Under the pieces are notes generated by a model, which saw only the letters and a program-made list of their open reading frames with translations, searched no databases and was not told the DNA's origin. This document shows positions 34,701 to 44,358 of a stretch of DNA of 64,000 nt, piece by piece; positions within the stretch are counted from its first letter, which is position 1, and each line of letters begins with the position of its first letter. The stretch lies in assembly GCA_032716605.1 (NCBI GenBank), contig CM064517.1, positions 25,539,340-25,603,339 of the forward strand. The letters run 5' to 3'. The stretch is from Paralithodes platypus (lineage: Eukaryota > Arthropoda > Malacostraca > Decapoda > Lithodidae). The position numbers and the translations under genes are program-made.

Positions 34701-37700
34701 TTAGCTTGCAAGATGTGTGGTGCCAAACTGCAAGATAGGATATCAAGTGAAGAGCTAATAAGAAGGTTAGGTATCAAGAGTATCATGGATGAGATGCATA
34801 ATAGCAAACTTGGATGGTTTGGACATGTGGAGAGGATGGATGAACTAAGCTAGGTGAAAAGATGGAAGTCCATGAATGTGGAGGGAGCTGCACCAAGGGG
34901 CGGACCAAGAAAGACGTGTGATCGGACTTTGCGGTCTGATCTTAAATCAAAGAACTCGGTCTTTAAATTTATGTATGTATGTACAGTACTGTATGTATAT
35001 TGCACTTCATCTCCTAAACGCTCCACCTTCCTTGTTGTTACTTAAAACAGATAGAAGTTTACATATTTTGTTTCTCAAGCAAGAGGTTATCTTTTCCCAG
35101 GGTTTTGTATGAAGTATAATTGTCTTGGATATTTGACCAATTATGGTATAATTGCCATTAATTAACATGAAATAAGAAGTGTTAGCATGAACAACATAAT
35201 TTTAAATTAAGACATATAATCTCAGCACCTTGTGGGCAATAAACCAGCGACCTCCCGCTTACAAGTCATATACCTACCCCTACTCAATGCAGGTTTTATT
35301 ACTCGCATAATCTATTTATTTTATTCTTGACTGTCTTCATCTCTATCTATTGCAAGCTTCCTTGACCCCTGAGAGGAGGCCATGCATGAATTACTTCCAT
35401 GCTCAATTGTTATATGCCAGGTGGAATCCTTCCTCCCACTCAGCTTCACTTTCACTCATTCCTGGAATACCTCCTAACTCCATCCGTCCATCTCACTCTA
35501 AGGTCTGCTTCTCCCTCTCTGCCTTTCATCCTTACTCTTTTACATTTATAGTCATTCTCCCACTCTTCATTGGCTACACATGACTGAACTACCTCCAGGT
35601 GTTTCTCTTCACATTCTCCAGTACATCCACATCAACACCATATCGCTCTCGTATTTCTCACTTGTCTGTTTATCTCTCCATGCGACTTCACATACACTTC
35701 TTACATAACTCATGATTACCTTAACCCATTCGCTGCGGGTGGCGTTCTGGAACGTCCTGGCAAGTTACAGCAATTTCCAGGCTTTAAAAGCCTGTAAAAA
35801 CCGTAAAAATCGAGTGTCAGTGGGCGGGAGCGTGAGGGGCCCACCTCCGACCCTCAGAGCACCGAGCGGCTCACTAAGGTTGACTGTGTCTCGCGCGGGT
35901 CTCTCTCTGTGTCTCCCAACAGTGTAGCCAAGCGAGCGAGTGTTACATAATAGCAGGTTTCCCGCGTTTCACTGGCACCACTGCGGGTGAACCAGACCAC
36001 GTACGGGGCCCGTTTTGGTGTAATTTTGAAGCTATTCTCGCCTAGTTTTCGGCAGAATACACTTCATTTAACCCTTCCTCCCCGGGCTGTCTTACCCAAT
36101 GACGGTCGCCCCTACCCGGGCGATATAGCTGAAAAACGTCTAGGCCTAGGCTACCGTATTTATGTTTATTTTCACTGCTAGAACTTTCCCACTCATCTAT
36201 AATCGTAGTGCGGTTTTCAATCTGTATTTTGGCATTGAGTAGAGCTCTGTAAGTCAACTGGTTCAGTTTTGATGACGATTTCAGTGGAGCCAATATTGCA
36301 GAGATGTTGCCAATATGGGGGATTTTTAGACACTAATTTCGTCATGACGTCAGAACAATAACATTGAGGAGTCTTCTCCTTCTTGTTTTCGGAGGTGCGG
36401 TGACGAACACTTGGGTTTGTTGACATATGTCGTACGCACGGCATTCGGACCAAGCTTAATTAGGCTATTAAGCTCATGCCTTAGTTAAGGCATACCGGGT
36501 AGCGGCCCTTCTTTCGTGCTGTCCTTACCTAAGGCAGACCGGGTAGGAAGGGTTAATGCAGATGCTTGATTTATCATTCAGGAGTGCCTGAATATGCCCT
36601 AAATAGCCCAAACATAGCCGCAGCCAATGGGTTAAATAGTAATATATATACAGTATATACATAGTTTTCCATTAATTGTAATGGCTCAAACGGGGTTGCT
36701 TTCAGGAGTTGCACTGTAGTACAATGAAGCCTTGCCATAACACTGCCCCATCATGTCATCACTATGGTTATAATAATAATAATAATAGTTCTTAACCCCT
36801 TATTGGCGGCGCTCGACTTAAGTCGTGCACCAATTTGCAGCAAGTTAGGAGCATTATTAAGGCTTTTAAAGGGTTAAAATCGAGTGCAAATGGCCGGGAG
36901 CGCAGCAGGCCACACGTCCGACACCCAGGGCTTACCGCCACCCACTGACTCATGCTCCCTGTGTTCTCGAGAGGACGGCAGCGTAGCCAGTAGTGAGCAT
37001 AGCTGGGAAAAATATACCGCTATACGCTAAACTCCCATGTTCGTGGCACTACTGCATGAGAACCACGAGTGCTACGTAGCTCGTTCTGGTCTCATTTTGA
37101 AGCTTTTAGCGCCTAGTTTTTTGCTGAATACATTTCTTTTCGTGCAGATACTTGATTGATCATTCACGAGGGCCTGAATATGACCAAAATAGCCCCCCAA
37201 AACACCCTGCTAAAGAAGGGTTAAAGCTAGCGCATGCGCCAGCTAAGGATAACCCAATAAGGCCGATTAGGCGTATTTCCATTGGGGTCCTGTACTATTA
37301 CCCCATCCCCTTGCTCATGAGGGACGGTAACGACTCAGTGCTTGTGAAAAACCTTTAATGCACCGAGCGTGGGCGCGATCCTGGGCCTTCTGGGTGGAAG
37401 TCCAAGATGCTAGTCACTACACCAGCGAGCCGCTGATTGCTGACATTGTGCTAATAGTACCTCAGCAAGGCTCAATAGACTGCCCCTGCAGCACCTTTCT
37501 GCCTCACACCAACCTCAGTAGTGCAACAACAAGACCGTGCAATATCAAGACTTCACAGTATAGGATGACTTGGTCCAAACTCATGCCTTAGTCTCCCCCC
37601 CCCCCCCTATTTAATCACCTTGTACTAATTTTGTTTTGTTTTCTTCCACTAGATGTGAAAGCCCCTTACCCCCAGGGGGATGCAAATAATACTATGGTGC

Positions 37701-38249
37701 AAATATTTCACATACCAAATTAGATCACTAATGAAATACCTAATACTTTATATGCCTTTCAGGGTACTATGTGATGGCAGCCCAGAATAAGGAGACCCTG
37801 GGAGTTAGTGTAGAGGGTATGGTGGCCAGTATGACACAGGAGCTCACTGTTGGTTGTCTTGATGCACCAGACATACGTTGTGGCATCATTGGAGAGGTTG
37901 GCTGCTCATGGCCACTATATGGTACGACTTATTAATTTCCACATAGCGATTTTGATAAGTTATTTTGCCTTTATATTGTCTTTGTCCAAGTTTTGGTTTG
38001 TTTAGTTTGCAAGTTTTACATTTTAATGGATTGATAAAGCACAGTAATCTGATTCTTTTGAATATGTAGTACTGTGCACTACACAATTTATGAGATTGAT
38101 GTTAGACTTATGAATGTACTGTACTGGTAATTATTGTACCAAAGTCCATTTCCTAATACTCTTTCCCTTAAATGGGAAATTATTAGTACTGTATTCCTCT
38201 GTGATACATAGCCCACCTCCTTGGATATATTGATCAGGTATTATTATAT

Positions 38250-38293
<44 letters not shown>

Positions 38294-41200
38294 TTTGTTT
38301 TATTTTATTTTTTTGTTTTGCCCCTGTTCGGGCTCTATCTCAAGTCGGCCAGCCCCTCTTATGGGGTATGTGCCTGACTATATACTGTACATTTTAAAAC
38401 AAAATAATAATAATAAATAAAATAAAATAAATATATTCCCTGTACAGTATTTTATCTAGATTTAGATTACTAGATAATTTCCACTGAATGATATTCATCT
38501 ATCTATTGATCAATTTACCCATCCATATCCATCTAACCATCCACATTTCTCCCTCCCCCAATACACACACATGCATATACATATATATGTACATATAGGC
38601 CTACACATACATACATATACATATCATACAGTTACTTATATCATATCATATCACATCAAAGTTACTTATAAATAGGTCTTCAGTTCCATGCAAGCATGGA
38701 ATATGACCCAATGCAGCCCTTCAAGGCAAGAGCAGCCTTTCCAGACACTAGATTGTGCAGTACAGAGAGGTAGTTTCCATTATCTTTTCTGTAAAAAGTG
38801 GGTTGGGTTTATTCTATCCAGTGTTGTACATTCTATGGATGGGTGCATAAGAGGGGCAGTCTTGGCAGTACCGGATCCACCTGGTAACATAGAGTTCGGG
38901 GATGTGCACCTGGAATGTGTCAATAAGTTTTGTTACTTGAGCGACATGATTGCTGCTGATGTTGAGGCTGAGGCTTGCTCAATCGCGAGAGTCAGAAGTG
39001 GATGGAAGAAGTTAAAAAATATGGTGCTGTTACTAACCATGAATGGGCTCTCCCTACGAATTAAAATGTAAAACTTGCAAACTAAACAAACCAAAATTGG
39101 GACAAGGACAATATAAAGTCAAATTAAATTATCAAAATCGCTATGTGGAAACAACGCTTACTAAAATGAAAATTATTAAATAAAAGAACACAATCCACCA
39201 CATAGGGTGTACATTACTACATGAGCAAGTTAATCTGTTTAAAAGGGAGGTTATATAGCACTTGTGTTAGCAGTGTGATGGTGTATGCTAGCAAAATTTG
39301 GCCAGTCAAGATGAAAGATATAAATTAGATGGAACAAAATTAAATGAGGATAGTGAGATGGATATGTGGGTCTGCTATGAAAGACAGAACCCCCAGTGTA
39401 GAACTCGGAAGTTGCTTAGGCATTGAGAGTATTAGTGAGGAGATGCATAGGTGCAGGCTTAGATGGTATGGACATATGGAAAGGATGGATGTGAATAATT
39501 GGGTTAAAATAAGCATTTCTATGAATGTCAATGGAGTCACAAGGAGAGGTAGACCAAGAAAGATGTGGGATCAGGTAGTACAAACTGATTTCACTGCCAA
39601 ATGATTGACTAAGAAGAATGCCAAATACCGAAGTGCCTGGACCGTCGCTATAAGGTGAACAAATAGACTGACCTTATTATGTGTAGATCATAGTCTTTAT
39701 TGTATGTTATTACGCGCAGTAGACATTTATTTCTTTGTATTTCCTCTACTACATGGGTAGAGGCCCCTCCTTAAAAAAATTGTCTGATAGTTATTCACAT
39801 TTGGCTCCATTGCTAGAGTCAGAAGTGGCTGGGGAAAGTTTAGAGAGCTGTTGCCACTCCCGATCATGAGGGCTCCCACCCTACCTTAAAGGGAAGGTGT
39901 ATACCTCGTGTGTTAGGACCGCAATCACCTATGCCTCGGAGACGTGGCTGTTTAAAACGGAGGATATCGATAGAATGGAACGGAATGAGAAGAGAATAGT
40001 CAGATAAATATGTGGGGTTAATCTCAGGGACGGGGTATCGAGCGAGGAATTAAGAAGGCGTCTGGGTATTAGGAGTGTCAGTGAAGTGATGCGCACGAGC
40101 CGACTTGGTTGGTTTGGACATGTGGAGAGAATGGATGATCAGAACCGGGTGAGGAAATGCCGGACTGTGAACGTGGGGGGAGCTGCGCGTAGGAGTAGAC
40201 CTAGAATGGCGTGGGATCAGGTACCCCGGTCCGATCTCAAAATAATGAACTTGACAACAGAGGCAGCCCTTGAGAGGGCCGCCATTTAGGACGCGAAACT
40301 GTAACCACATTCTCTGTGGACAAAACAGTCTATAAACTTGTATCATGTTGTATGTATGTACTGTAATCCTGTGTGTTACATTATGGCAGATTTTGAGCGT
40401 CGTACTATCCAAGCCACGGGAGAGACGCAGGCCTCGGTGGGATGCCCGGCCATGTTTCACCCCGGCCGCCACTACGACGCTCCTGACGAGATCTTCCGTA
40501 TTTATACAGAAGCAGGAGGAAACCCAGACAAGATGGTTATGGGCCATCTGGATCGTAAGTCATTCCCTTATGTACCGTACTATTAAGACTTTGTTTACTT
40601 ATTGACAGTACCGGTACTTGTAAGCCTGATATATTGTAAATTTTATCATTAAGATTATTCGATCATATGCAATAACTTGAAGACATGAAGGGGAATAAGG
40701 ATATTAGAAAACTAGAATCTGTTACAGGTCTACTAGCCCGCATAAGTCGGTTCCTTTTATTGACTGTGCTGATACCGGGTAAAAACTGGAATCTGTTACA
40801 GGCGTACTAGCCCGCATAAGACAGTGCCTTTTATTGACTGTGCTGATACTGGGTAATTAATAAGCCTGATTTAAACTATATATCAGATATAATCATGTTT
40901 TTTATGTGTACTGTAATAGTAACAGCAATGATCACAATGACACTATTCCTCAGGTACCATCCACAAGTTAGACTCCTTAGTGGACTTTGCATCACATGGG
41001 ACGTACTGCGAATATGATCTTTTCGGTATTGAGACCTCCCATTACCAGCTAGACACCAGTGTGGACATGCCTTCTGATGCCCAACGTATTACTCGCATTA
41101 AACACCTAATTGATGCAGGCTTTGGAGAGAAACTTCTTATTGCTCACGATATTCACACTTTGCATCGCTTGGTAAGTAGGCTAATGGTATTGAGAAATTT

Positions 41201-42590
41201 TAATGTTATGATAGAGTTGCATTTTACAGGGACTTTTATCCATGTTGACTATGCATTATATTGTCCAAAAGTTATTTTATGCTTTCAACTTGCAATTACG
41301 TACTTACATTTTGAATTTAAGTTCACAGTTGTCCCTTGGATAGTATTACTCAAGGAATCTGTGTATATCAATGGTAGTATGGCTTAGCTTGTGTGCATCA
41401 ATGGTAGTGAGGTAACCTGACCTAGGATTTGAACCCACTCTCTCCAGATACTTTTGTGAGAGTTGGGCACCATATTCACTCAACCATGAGTGGATGTGTG
41501 GATCTGCTCATGGTCGAGTGGATACGGTGGCCAACTCTCGAAAATATTTGGAGAGAGTGGCTTAGAATCTTGGTTAGAATACATCTCTCCCAACCTGTCT
41601 AACATTTACGACTGCCTTGATGGTGTAATGGTTAGTGTGTTTAAAATCTGTACGTGGTAACCCAGGTTCGAATCCCGGTGGATCACATGCTTGCTTTCAT
41701 TAATTTTGTTGTGAGGTGTTTGGTGTTGGAGTGAAATTAATAAAAATAGATTATCATTAGACCCTTGGTAGTATTTTTAAGTTGAAGAGTCACTGCTCTT
41801 TGTAGATAGTGTGCTGAAAGTCTGGAGTTGCCTTGGTTAATGGTATCATTTAAGGAATGCCATTTGTTATGCCAGGTGCTATTAAACTGACACACCCCAC
41901 CAGTCTGAGTTATATGGTTAACTATAGTTGGCCATTAACCCCTTCTGTACCGGCGACGTCTTTTTAATTTTATTCTAGCTATATATAGACGATTCTATGC
42001 AGTTTAGGAAGGGCCTGTGGCAGTAAAAAGGGTTAAATGAGATAGTTCGAAGCCTGTTGATTGCTGGGCTCCCTTTTTAAAATGAATAAAATTGTCTAAT
42101 AGTAGCCAGAATAAAGTTAAAAAGACATCGCGGTACAGAAGGGGTTAATAGGGATACTGATAACCATTTGTGATTGTCATTGCATACAGAGGTACACTGG
42201 TATACTGTACATGTGAATGGAGGCTGTTGGCTGCCCTTACCAACCACACTAAAAAAAAAATAATCTTAGCTCAATAATTTGTTTGAAAGGGGTGAATTAT
42301 TGAGTCCTTTGAAAGTAGGCTACATTAGGTAATTACTAAAATAATGCTATATTATTATGGCCCCATTGATTACAAAATTAAGGTTATTACTGAAAAATAT
42401 GCTGTACAGTATACTATTATGACTCCATTGATTGACTGACTGACCGCAACAGGAGACGTACGGAGGCCACGGGTTCGGCCACATCTTCAAGAACGTGGTG
42501 CCCAAGATGCTAACCCGAGGTCTGACTCAGGCGGACATAGACAAGATCCTCATCACCAACCCTGCTGCCTGGCTCACCTTCTCCAAGTAA
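22741..42590 (+). CDS. PTER: Phosphotriesterase-related protein (N-acetyltaurine hydrolase), 7 coding exons
   Basis: Joining 22741-22762, 26569-26728, 31118-31308, 37763-37921, 40390-40554, 40954-41171 and 42453-42590 gives 350 codons plus TAA with no internal stop. Every junction is GT/AG and every phase agrees. The length matches animal PTER (about 350 residues). Metal-site residues of the amidohydrolase/phosphotriesterase fold are all present: H23 and H25 (THEH), E169 (IIGEVGCSW, where bacterial enzymes have carboxylated Lys), H201 (FHPGR), H230 (GHLD) and D298 (AHDIH). Vertebrate PTER hydrolyses N-acetyltaurine to taurine and acetate in the cytosol. The same activity here is inferred from homology. 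No signal peptide is seen. Introns are filled with LINEs and TTAA elements. No obvious promoter or polyadenylation signal could be assigned. Confidence 0.93.
22790..24640. other. AGGCCT-rich, gene-poor intron DNA
   Basis: The palindromic words TAGGCCTA and CTAGGCCTA recur dozens of times, with CCTAACCTAACC runs at 23345-23377 and 24321-24335. A GGGGGTGAGGGGAGCAAAGC segment near 24040-24080 resembles the core of the fold-back element at 58557-59573. No exon found apart from PTER exon 1 just upstream. 22096-22740 is unassigned and may include the PTER 5' UTR and promoter. Confidence 0.6.
24690..25640 (+). mobile_element. LINE 3' fragment in PTER intron 1
   Basis: 24812-25165 encodes [53 protein letters not shown] and [24 protein letters not shown] residues. 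A shift near 25165 moves the rest ([20 protein letters not shown]...[14 protein letters not shown]) to another frame, ending at about 25527. Same clade as the LINE at 31798-33083. The RT core is missing. Inactive. Confidence 0.85.
25900..26568. other. Unassigned intron DNA with TACAGTAC motifs
   Basis: No gene seen besides PTER exon 2 at the edge. The words tactgtacagta, cagtactgta and ctgtactgta are frequent from here to about 29300. Confidence 0.5.
26569..26728 (+). CDS. PTER: PTER coding exon 2
   Basis: Acceptor tcttttaacag|TATGTGG. Encodes residues 8-61 with [10 protein letters not shown] (metal ligands H23, H25) and [10 protein letters not shown]. The donor is CC|GTATGT, in phase 2. The open frame runs on past the true donor into intron, so the simple ORF over-extends. 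Confidence 0.93.
27430..28110 (+). mobile_element. Two abutting LINE C-terminal fragments
   Basis: 27480-27725 encodes [32 protein letters not shown], the post-RT region of the LINE also seen at 52560-53170. 27726-28060 encodes a different LINE end ([19 protein letters not shown], then [10 protein letters not shown] and [18 protein letters not shown], a CCHC-type finger) with a frameshift. Its last 40 bp (cagcttggggctgttcggcc) match the 3' end of the retroposons at 28145 and 43821. Confidence 0.75.
28145..28557 (+). mobile_element. Retroposon family E (copy 1), AAC tail
   Basis: Body ggctggtctatcagaatgag to gctcggccagacagcctgag ends in an AAC tract. It is flanked by a perfect 14-bp duplication CCCTATAAAGGATG (28131-28144 and 28558-28571). 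5'-truncated relative to copy 2 at 43821-44356, so inserted by target-primed reverse transcription. It codes nothing convincing. It may be a SINE or a LINE 3' UTR. Confidence 0.85.
29195..29292. repeat. Tandem array, about 34 bp, three units
   Basis: tttatttacagtactgtatt plus attatttatttt repeats three times. A short copy of repeat N (ctgggggtggctgactcgag) follows at 29300-29340. Confidence 0.85.
29549..30024. mobile_element. Family G TTAA element (copy 2)
   Basis: TTAACCCTTAATTGGCGGGTCC to GATTGTTAGGGGTTAA. The right part matches the left part of the copy at 3445-3933 in inverse. The TTAA target sits in tggtctggttaaac, also seen uninterrupted at about 49172-49187. Confidence 0.78.
30345..30505 (-). 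repeat. SINE S tail fragment with internal tandem amplification
   Basis: aactcaattaatgaaatcaa and acatgtggcac match the SINE tail at 1045-1087. The segment aatacatgtggcactccgag plus gataac is then repeated four times. 30506-31117 shows nothing else. Confidence 0.75.
31118..31308 (+). CDS. PTER: PTER coding exon 3
   Basis: Acceptor cattgtttag|CTACTGCC. Encodes residues 61-125 including [15 protein letters not shown], the most conserved PTER segment, and NIVAGAG. The donor is GCAG|GTGGGT, in phase 1. Confidence 0.94.
31600..33330 (-). mobile_element. LINE P C-terminal fragment, split by another LINE
   Basis: 31600-31797 and 33084-33330 read together on the minus strand resemble the LINE segment at 52860-53010 (gtacgagagcattgtgatgt, gtggatcgatgtgctg). 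A further minus fragment lies at 35387-35700. The interruption is the LINE at 31798-33083. Confidence 0.6.
31798..33083 (+). mobile_element. 5'-truncated LINE with long open RT frame
   Basis: One open frame of about 405 codons runs from within the RT to the stop at 33015. Blocks: [43 protein letters not shown] (catalytic DD), [60 protein letters not shown]. The C-terminus ends near [16 protein letters not shown]. The 3' tail is a short repeat of atcaaaagt (33065-33083). The intact frame suggests a relatively recent insertion, but the endonuclease is missing. It sits in PTER intron 3. Confidence 0.9.
33400..34707 (-). mobile_element. 5'-truncated CR1-like LINE, minus strand, one frameshift
   Basis: From 34707 down to about 33905 one frame encodes [50 protein letters not shown] (catalytic DD), [18 protein letters not shown] and [16 protein letters not shown] shift near 33910-33925 moves the remainder ([20 protein letters not shown]...[17 protein letters not shown]) to the frame ending at 33443. 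The 3' side has ctgtaagaa repeated (33403-33425 on the minus strand). It lies in PTER intron 3 opposite to the gene. Confidence 0.9.
34708..34960 (+). mobile_element. LINE Q C-terminal fragment
   Basis: Encodes [32 protein letters not shown], then a stop, and [20 protein letters not shown]. Same LINE family as 38830-39605 and 39820-40290. 34961-35386 holds nothing assigned. Confidence 0.8.
35387..35700 (-). mobile_element. LINE P fragment
   Basis: Matches the two flanks of the LINE at 31798-33083: ccatctcactctaaggtctg, then gtgtttctcttcacattctc, catcaacaccatatcgctct. Decayed. Confidence 0.6.
35721..36635. mobile_element. Family L TTAA element with nested element
   Basis: TTAACCCATTCGCTGCGGGT to AGCCGCAGCCAATGGGTTAA. 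The internal aaaatcgagtgtcagtgggc, tttgaagctattctcgccta and atgcttgatttatcattcag are shared with 36792-37224. A second TTAA element occupies 36068-36556. Confidence 0.78.
36068..36556. mobile_element. TTAA element nested in family L (489 bp)
   Basis: TTAACCCTTCCTCCCCGGGC to CGGGTAGGAAGGGTTAA. gcctaccgg/accgggta-type motifs occur near both ends (ttacccaatgacggtc; taccgggtagcggccc). At the insertion point the relative at 37120-37160 reads acatttcttttcgtgcagat continuously. Confidence 0.78.
36773..37445 (-). mobile_element. tRNA-derived SINE, family D, split by a TTAA element
   Basis: Minus orientation. The tRNA-like head (ggctcgctggtgtagtgact, A-box-like) lies at about 37400-37437. The body includes ggaccccaatggaaatacgc, and the tail is an ATT tract at 36773-36786. 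The second copy at 54898-55080 reads gttcttaaagctagcgcatg where this copy is interrupted at the TTAA by 36792-37224. Confidence 0.78.
36792..37224. mobile_element. Family L TTAA element (copy 2, 433 bp), nested in SINE D
   Basis: TTAACCCCTTATTGGCGGCG to TGCTAAAGAAGGGTTAA. The left end is close to family G, the interior matches family L. The uninterrupted SINE at 54915-54930 proves a single TTAA target. Confidence 0.85.
37763..37921 (+). CDS. PTER: PTER coding exon 4
   Basis: Acceptor tgcctttcag|GGTACTATG. Encodes residues 125-178 with [20 protein letters not shown], which contains the bridging-metal Glu169. The donor is TATG|GTACGA, in phase 1. A family F repeat starts within 10 bp of the donor. 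Confidence 0.93.
37926..38080 (-). repeat. Dispersed repeat F
   Basis: tttccacatagcgattttga to tttagtttgcaagttttaca, inverse of 39067-39180. It starts just after the PTER exon 4 donor. Confidence 0.75.
38255..38380 (+). repeat. Dispersed repeat N with (TTTA)n head
   Basis: A TTTA tetranucleotide run followed by ttgcccctgttcgggctcta and agtcggccagcccctcttat. Related copies: 43275-43390, and shorter inverse copies near 29300-29340 and 44615-44665. Probably a SINE. Confidence 0.65.
38830..39605 (+). mobile_element. LINE Q C-terminal region, interrupted by repeat F
   Basis: 38880-39066 encodes [20 protein letters not shown] and [13 protein letters not shown]. Coding resumes after 39240 with [40 protein letters not shown] and [13 protein letters not shown]. 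Repeat F fills 39067-39240. Inactive. Confidence 0.8.
39067..39240 (+). repeat. Dispersed repeat F, inside LINE Q
   Basis: aatgtaaaacttgcaaacta, caaaatcgctatgtggaaac, acaatccaccacatagggtg, catgagcaagttaatctgtt. Confidence 0.78.
39820..40290 (+). mobile_element. LINE Q C-terminal fragment (copy 3)
   Basis: Encodes [17 protein letters not shown], then [39 protein letters not shown] and [14 protein letters not shown] in partly shifted frames. It ends about 100 bp before PTER exon 5. Confidence 0.8.
40390..40554 (+). CDS. PTER: PTER coding exon 5
   Basis: Acceptor acattatggcag|ATTTTGAG. Encodes residues 178-233 with [20 protein letters not shown] (H201) and VMGHLDR (H230). The donor is GATC|GTAAGT, in phase 1. 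Confidence 0.94.
40954..41171 (+). CDS. PTER: PTER coding exon 6
   Basis: Acceptor ctattcctcag|GTACCATC. Encodes residues 233-305 with [16 protein letters not shown] and [13 protein letters not shown] (catalytic-site D298). The donor is CGCTTG|GTAAGT, in phase 0. Confidence 0.94.
41400..41590. repeat. Head-to-head tRNA-like sequences (inverted repeat)
   Basis: The arms ccactctctccagatacttt and aaatatttggagagagtgg pair over roughly 55 bp with a short loop (41497-41512). The minus arm has a B-box-like gggttcaaatcctagg and A-box-like atggttgagtgaatatggtg. Looks like two fused tRNA-derived SINE heads in PTER intron 6. Confidence 0.7.
41625..41765 (+). mobile_element. SINE S (copy, plus strand)
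   Basis: ccttgatggtgtaatggtta (A-box) and ccaggttcgaatcccggtgg (B-box), followed by the tail tttcattaattttgttgtga and aaattaataaaaat. Same family as 59657-59899. Confidence 0.82.
41935..42148. mobile_element. Family C TTAA element, best copy (214 bp)
   Basis: TTAACCCCTTCTGTACCGGC at the left, GCGGTACAGAAGGGGTTAA at the right. The arms mirror each other around a central gggttaaatgagatag: tatatagacgattctatgca versus aataaaattgtctaatagta. In PTER intron 6. Confidence 0.88.
42453..42590 (+). CDS. PTER: PTER coding exon 7 and stop
   Basis: Acceptor tgaccgcaacag|GAGACGTAC. Encodes residues 306-350 ([18 protein letters not shown]...AAWLTFSK) and TAA. The C-terminus matches the family WLTF ending. 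The bases right after the stop resemble the AGCCGGTATCACACGAGCGC termini of the MITEs at 8.4-9 kb. Confidence 0.94.
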   Translation, partial: ETYGGHGFGHIFKNVVPKMLTRGLTQADIDKILITNPAAWLTFSK

Positions 42591-42837
42591 AGCCACTGTC
42601 ACACCAGCGCTTTATATGGCAACTACTAGCAGCAACTTTGTCCTGGCAGGGATATCCTTTGAGGGATTTTTGTATTTGTTTTGGCAACTATATTGTATAT
42701 TTTATGGTGTACAGGTATATACGTACTGTATAGTGAATAGATGAGGGAAAACACGGTCGTTTGGGAGAGGGGGTCAGGCGCCAGTTGGACTAGATAATAG
42801 TTCGTCAGGCGCCTAGCCCGGGGAGCCGGTATATTAT

Positions 42838-43045
42838 AATGTAAAACTTGCAAAATAAACAAACTAAAACTGGGACGATACAAAATAAATGCAAAAGAAC
42901 TGATCAAAATCGCTATGTGGAAACTACGCTTAATAAAATAAAATTTTGAAATAAAAGAACACAATCCACCACATACAGTAGGGTGTACACAACTACATGA
43001 GCAAGTAAATTTGTTTCCCAAGTAAACTGATCTCACATATAGCAA
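42838..43045 (+). repeat. Dispersed repeat F
   Basis: aatgtaaaacttgcaaaata, gatcaaaatcgctatgtgga, ccaccacatacagtagggtg, acatgagcaagtaaatttgt. 43046-43270 is unassigned. Confidence 0.78.
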
Positions 43046-43274
43046 TGCACCTCGTCATATTCAAGGAATTAGTCAATTTGGGAAGTCTATAATATATGAA
43101 GGGTGCACCTGGATGCGCGCTGGGCGGGCTTGTGGTGGTACAACTTCGCTGCATGTTTGCCCGCTGAGACCGGAACCTCTCCGGGAGGTCTGGGACTTGA
43201 GGATCTTGCTGGAGACCCAAATGGGCCTGGGTCTTCTCCTGGGTGACCTAGATGTGTGTGAATTTGTGATCTGT

Positions 43275-43390
43275 TTGTGTTTTTTTATTGTGTTGTGTTG
43301 TCCCTGTTCAGGCTCTGTCTCGAGTTGAACACCCCCAGCTAAAAATAAATAAATAAGTGAATAAATAAATATATAAATGGGGTATGTGCC
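43275..43390 (+). repeat. Dispersed repeat N
   Basis: tgttgtccctgttcaggctc, tgtctcgagttgaacacccc, an AAAT tract and ggggtatgtgcctga, as at 38310-38380. Confidence 0.6.
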
Positions 43391-43769
43391 TGAGTATATG
43401 GAACCTGAATTCTAAGCTATGACAAGAATTAGTAAAGAAATATGGTACTAATTAATTATTTAGAAACAATATTGAAAGGAGAGTAATTATAGTAATTTTT
43501 CTGTCTCTATATATCAACAAGAGTTAGTAATCAATTACAATTCTAATTACACCAATATTGAAAGGAAGATAATTATGTTTTTTTTTTTTTAGATTTCACC
43601 AAATCAGCTGTAGAGGGAGAATACATCTTTGCATACTCACAGTAAACTTAGCATAGACTGCATGTAGATTGTTATTATTGCTGACTGAAATCTAATAAGT
43701 CTTGCATTCATAAGCTTCCAGACTCTTGTTGCGGAGAAGAGATGTTGGAAAAAGCTATCTTGTAACTCC

Positions 43770-44326
43770 GCCTTCACCCTTTCAGTATTGTACAGTACTG
43801 TATATTAACTTCTTTCTTCAGGGCGGGTGCCCAACCCCGAAAGGGGTTGAAATAGGGGAGCTATCCCCCCGCCAAAGGCGGCTTTCTAGGGCCTTTCCTA
43901 GCTGATGCTGAGAGGATTGGGTTCTAGTCATAATGGTGATGGGCTGGTCTATCAGAGTGAGAACTGAGCGATCTCTGGCATACCCATAGCTTACTCCGAC
44001 TGTTCCTTTTACTTATGTATTTCCTAGATCTCAAGTGACGGCGTCTTTTCCGTGGATTGACCTCCCAATCTACCAAGATTGGAAGCCAAAGCATCACATT
44101 TTTCCTTTGCCCCTCAACTTTCTCTTCATCATTGCTGAGGGGCACAGGGCCCTGGGTGGGGCTTTGGTTTCCCGGGCGTTTCCGCACCCTCCTCAGCTCC
44201 CCGCCATGGAGTGGCTTCGGTCACCCAGGCTTTATTGTGGTAGGCAGGGAGGGTTCTGTGGGGGCGCTCGGTTATGGCCTTGGCCTTGCTCGGGGTCTTG
44301 GGGCTGTTCGGCCAAGCAGCTTGGGG

Positions 44327-44358
<32 letters not shown>

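Noticed and set aside
37360..37445. Functional tRNA gene on the minus strand
   Set aside because: Degenerate B box and linkage to a SINE body and ATT tail found again at 54898-55080.
43113..43328. 71-residue ORF between repeats F and N
   Set aside because: No splice sites or recognisable domain, and its end runs into repeat N.
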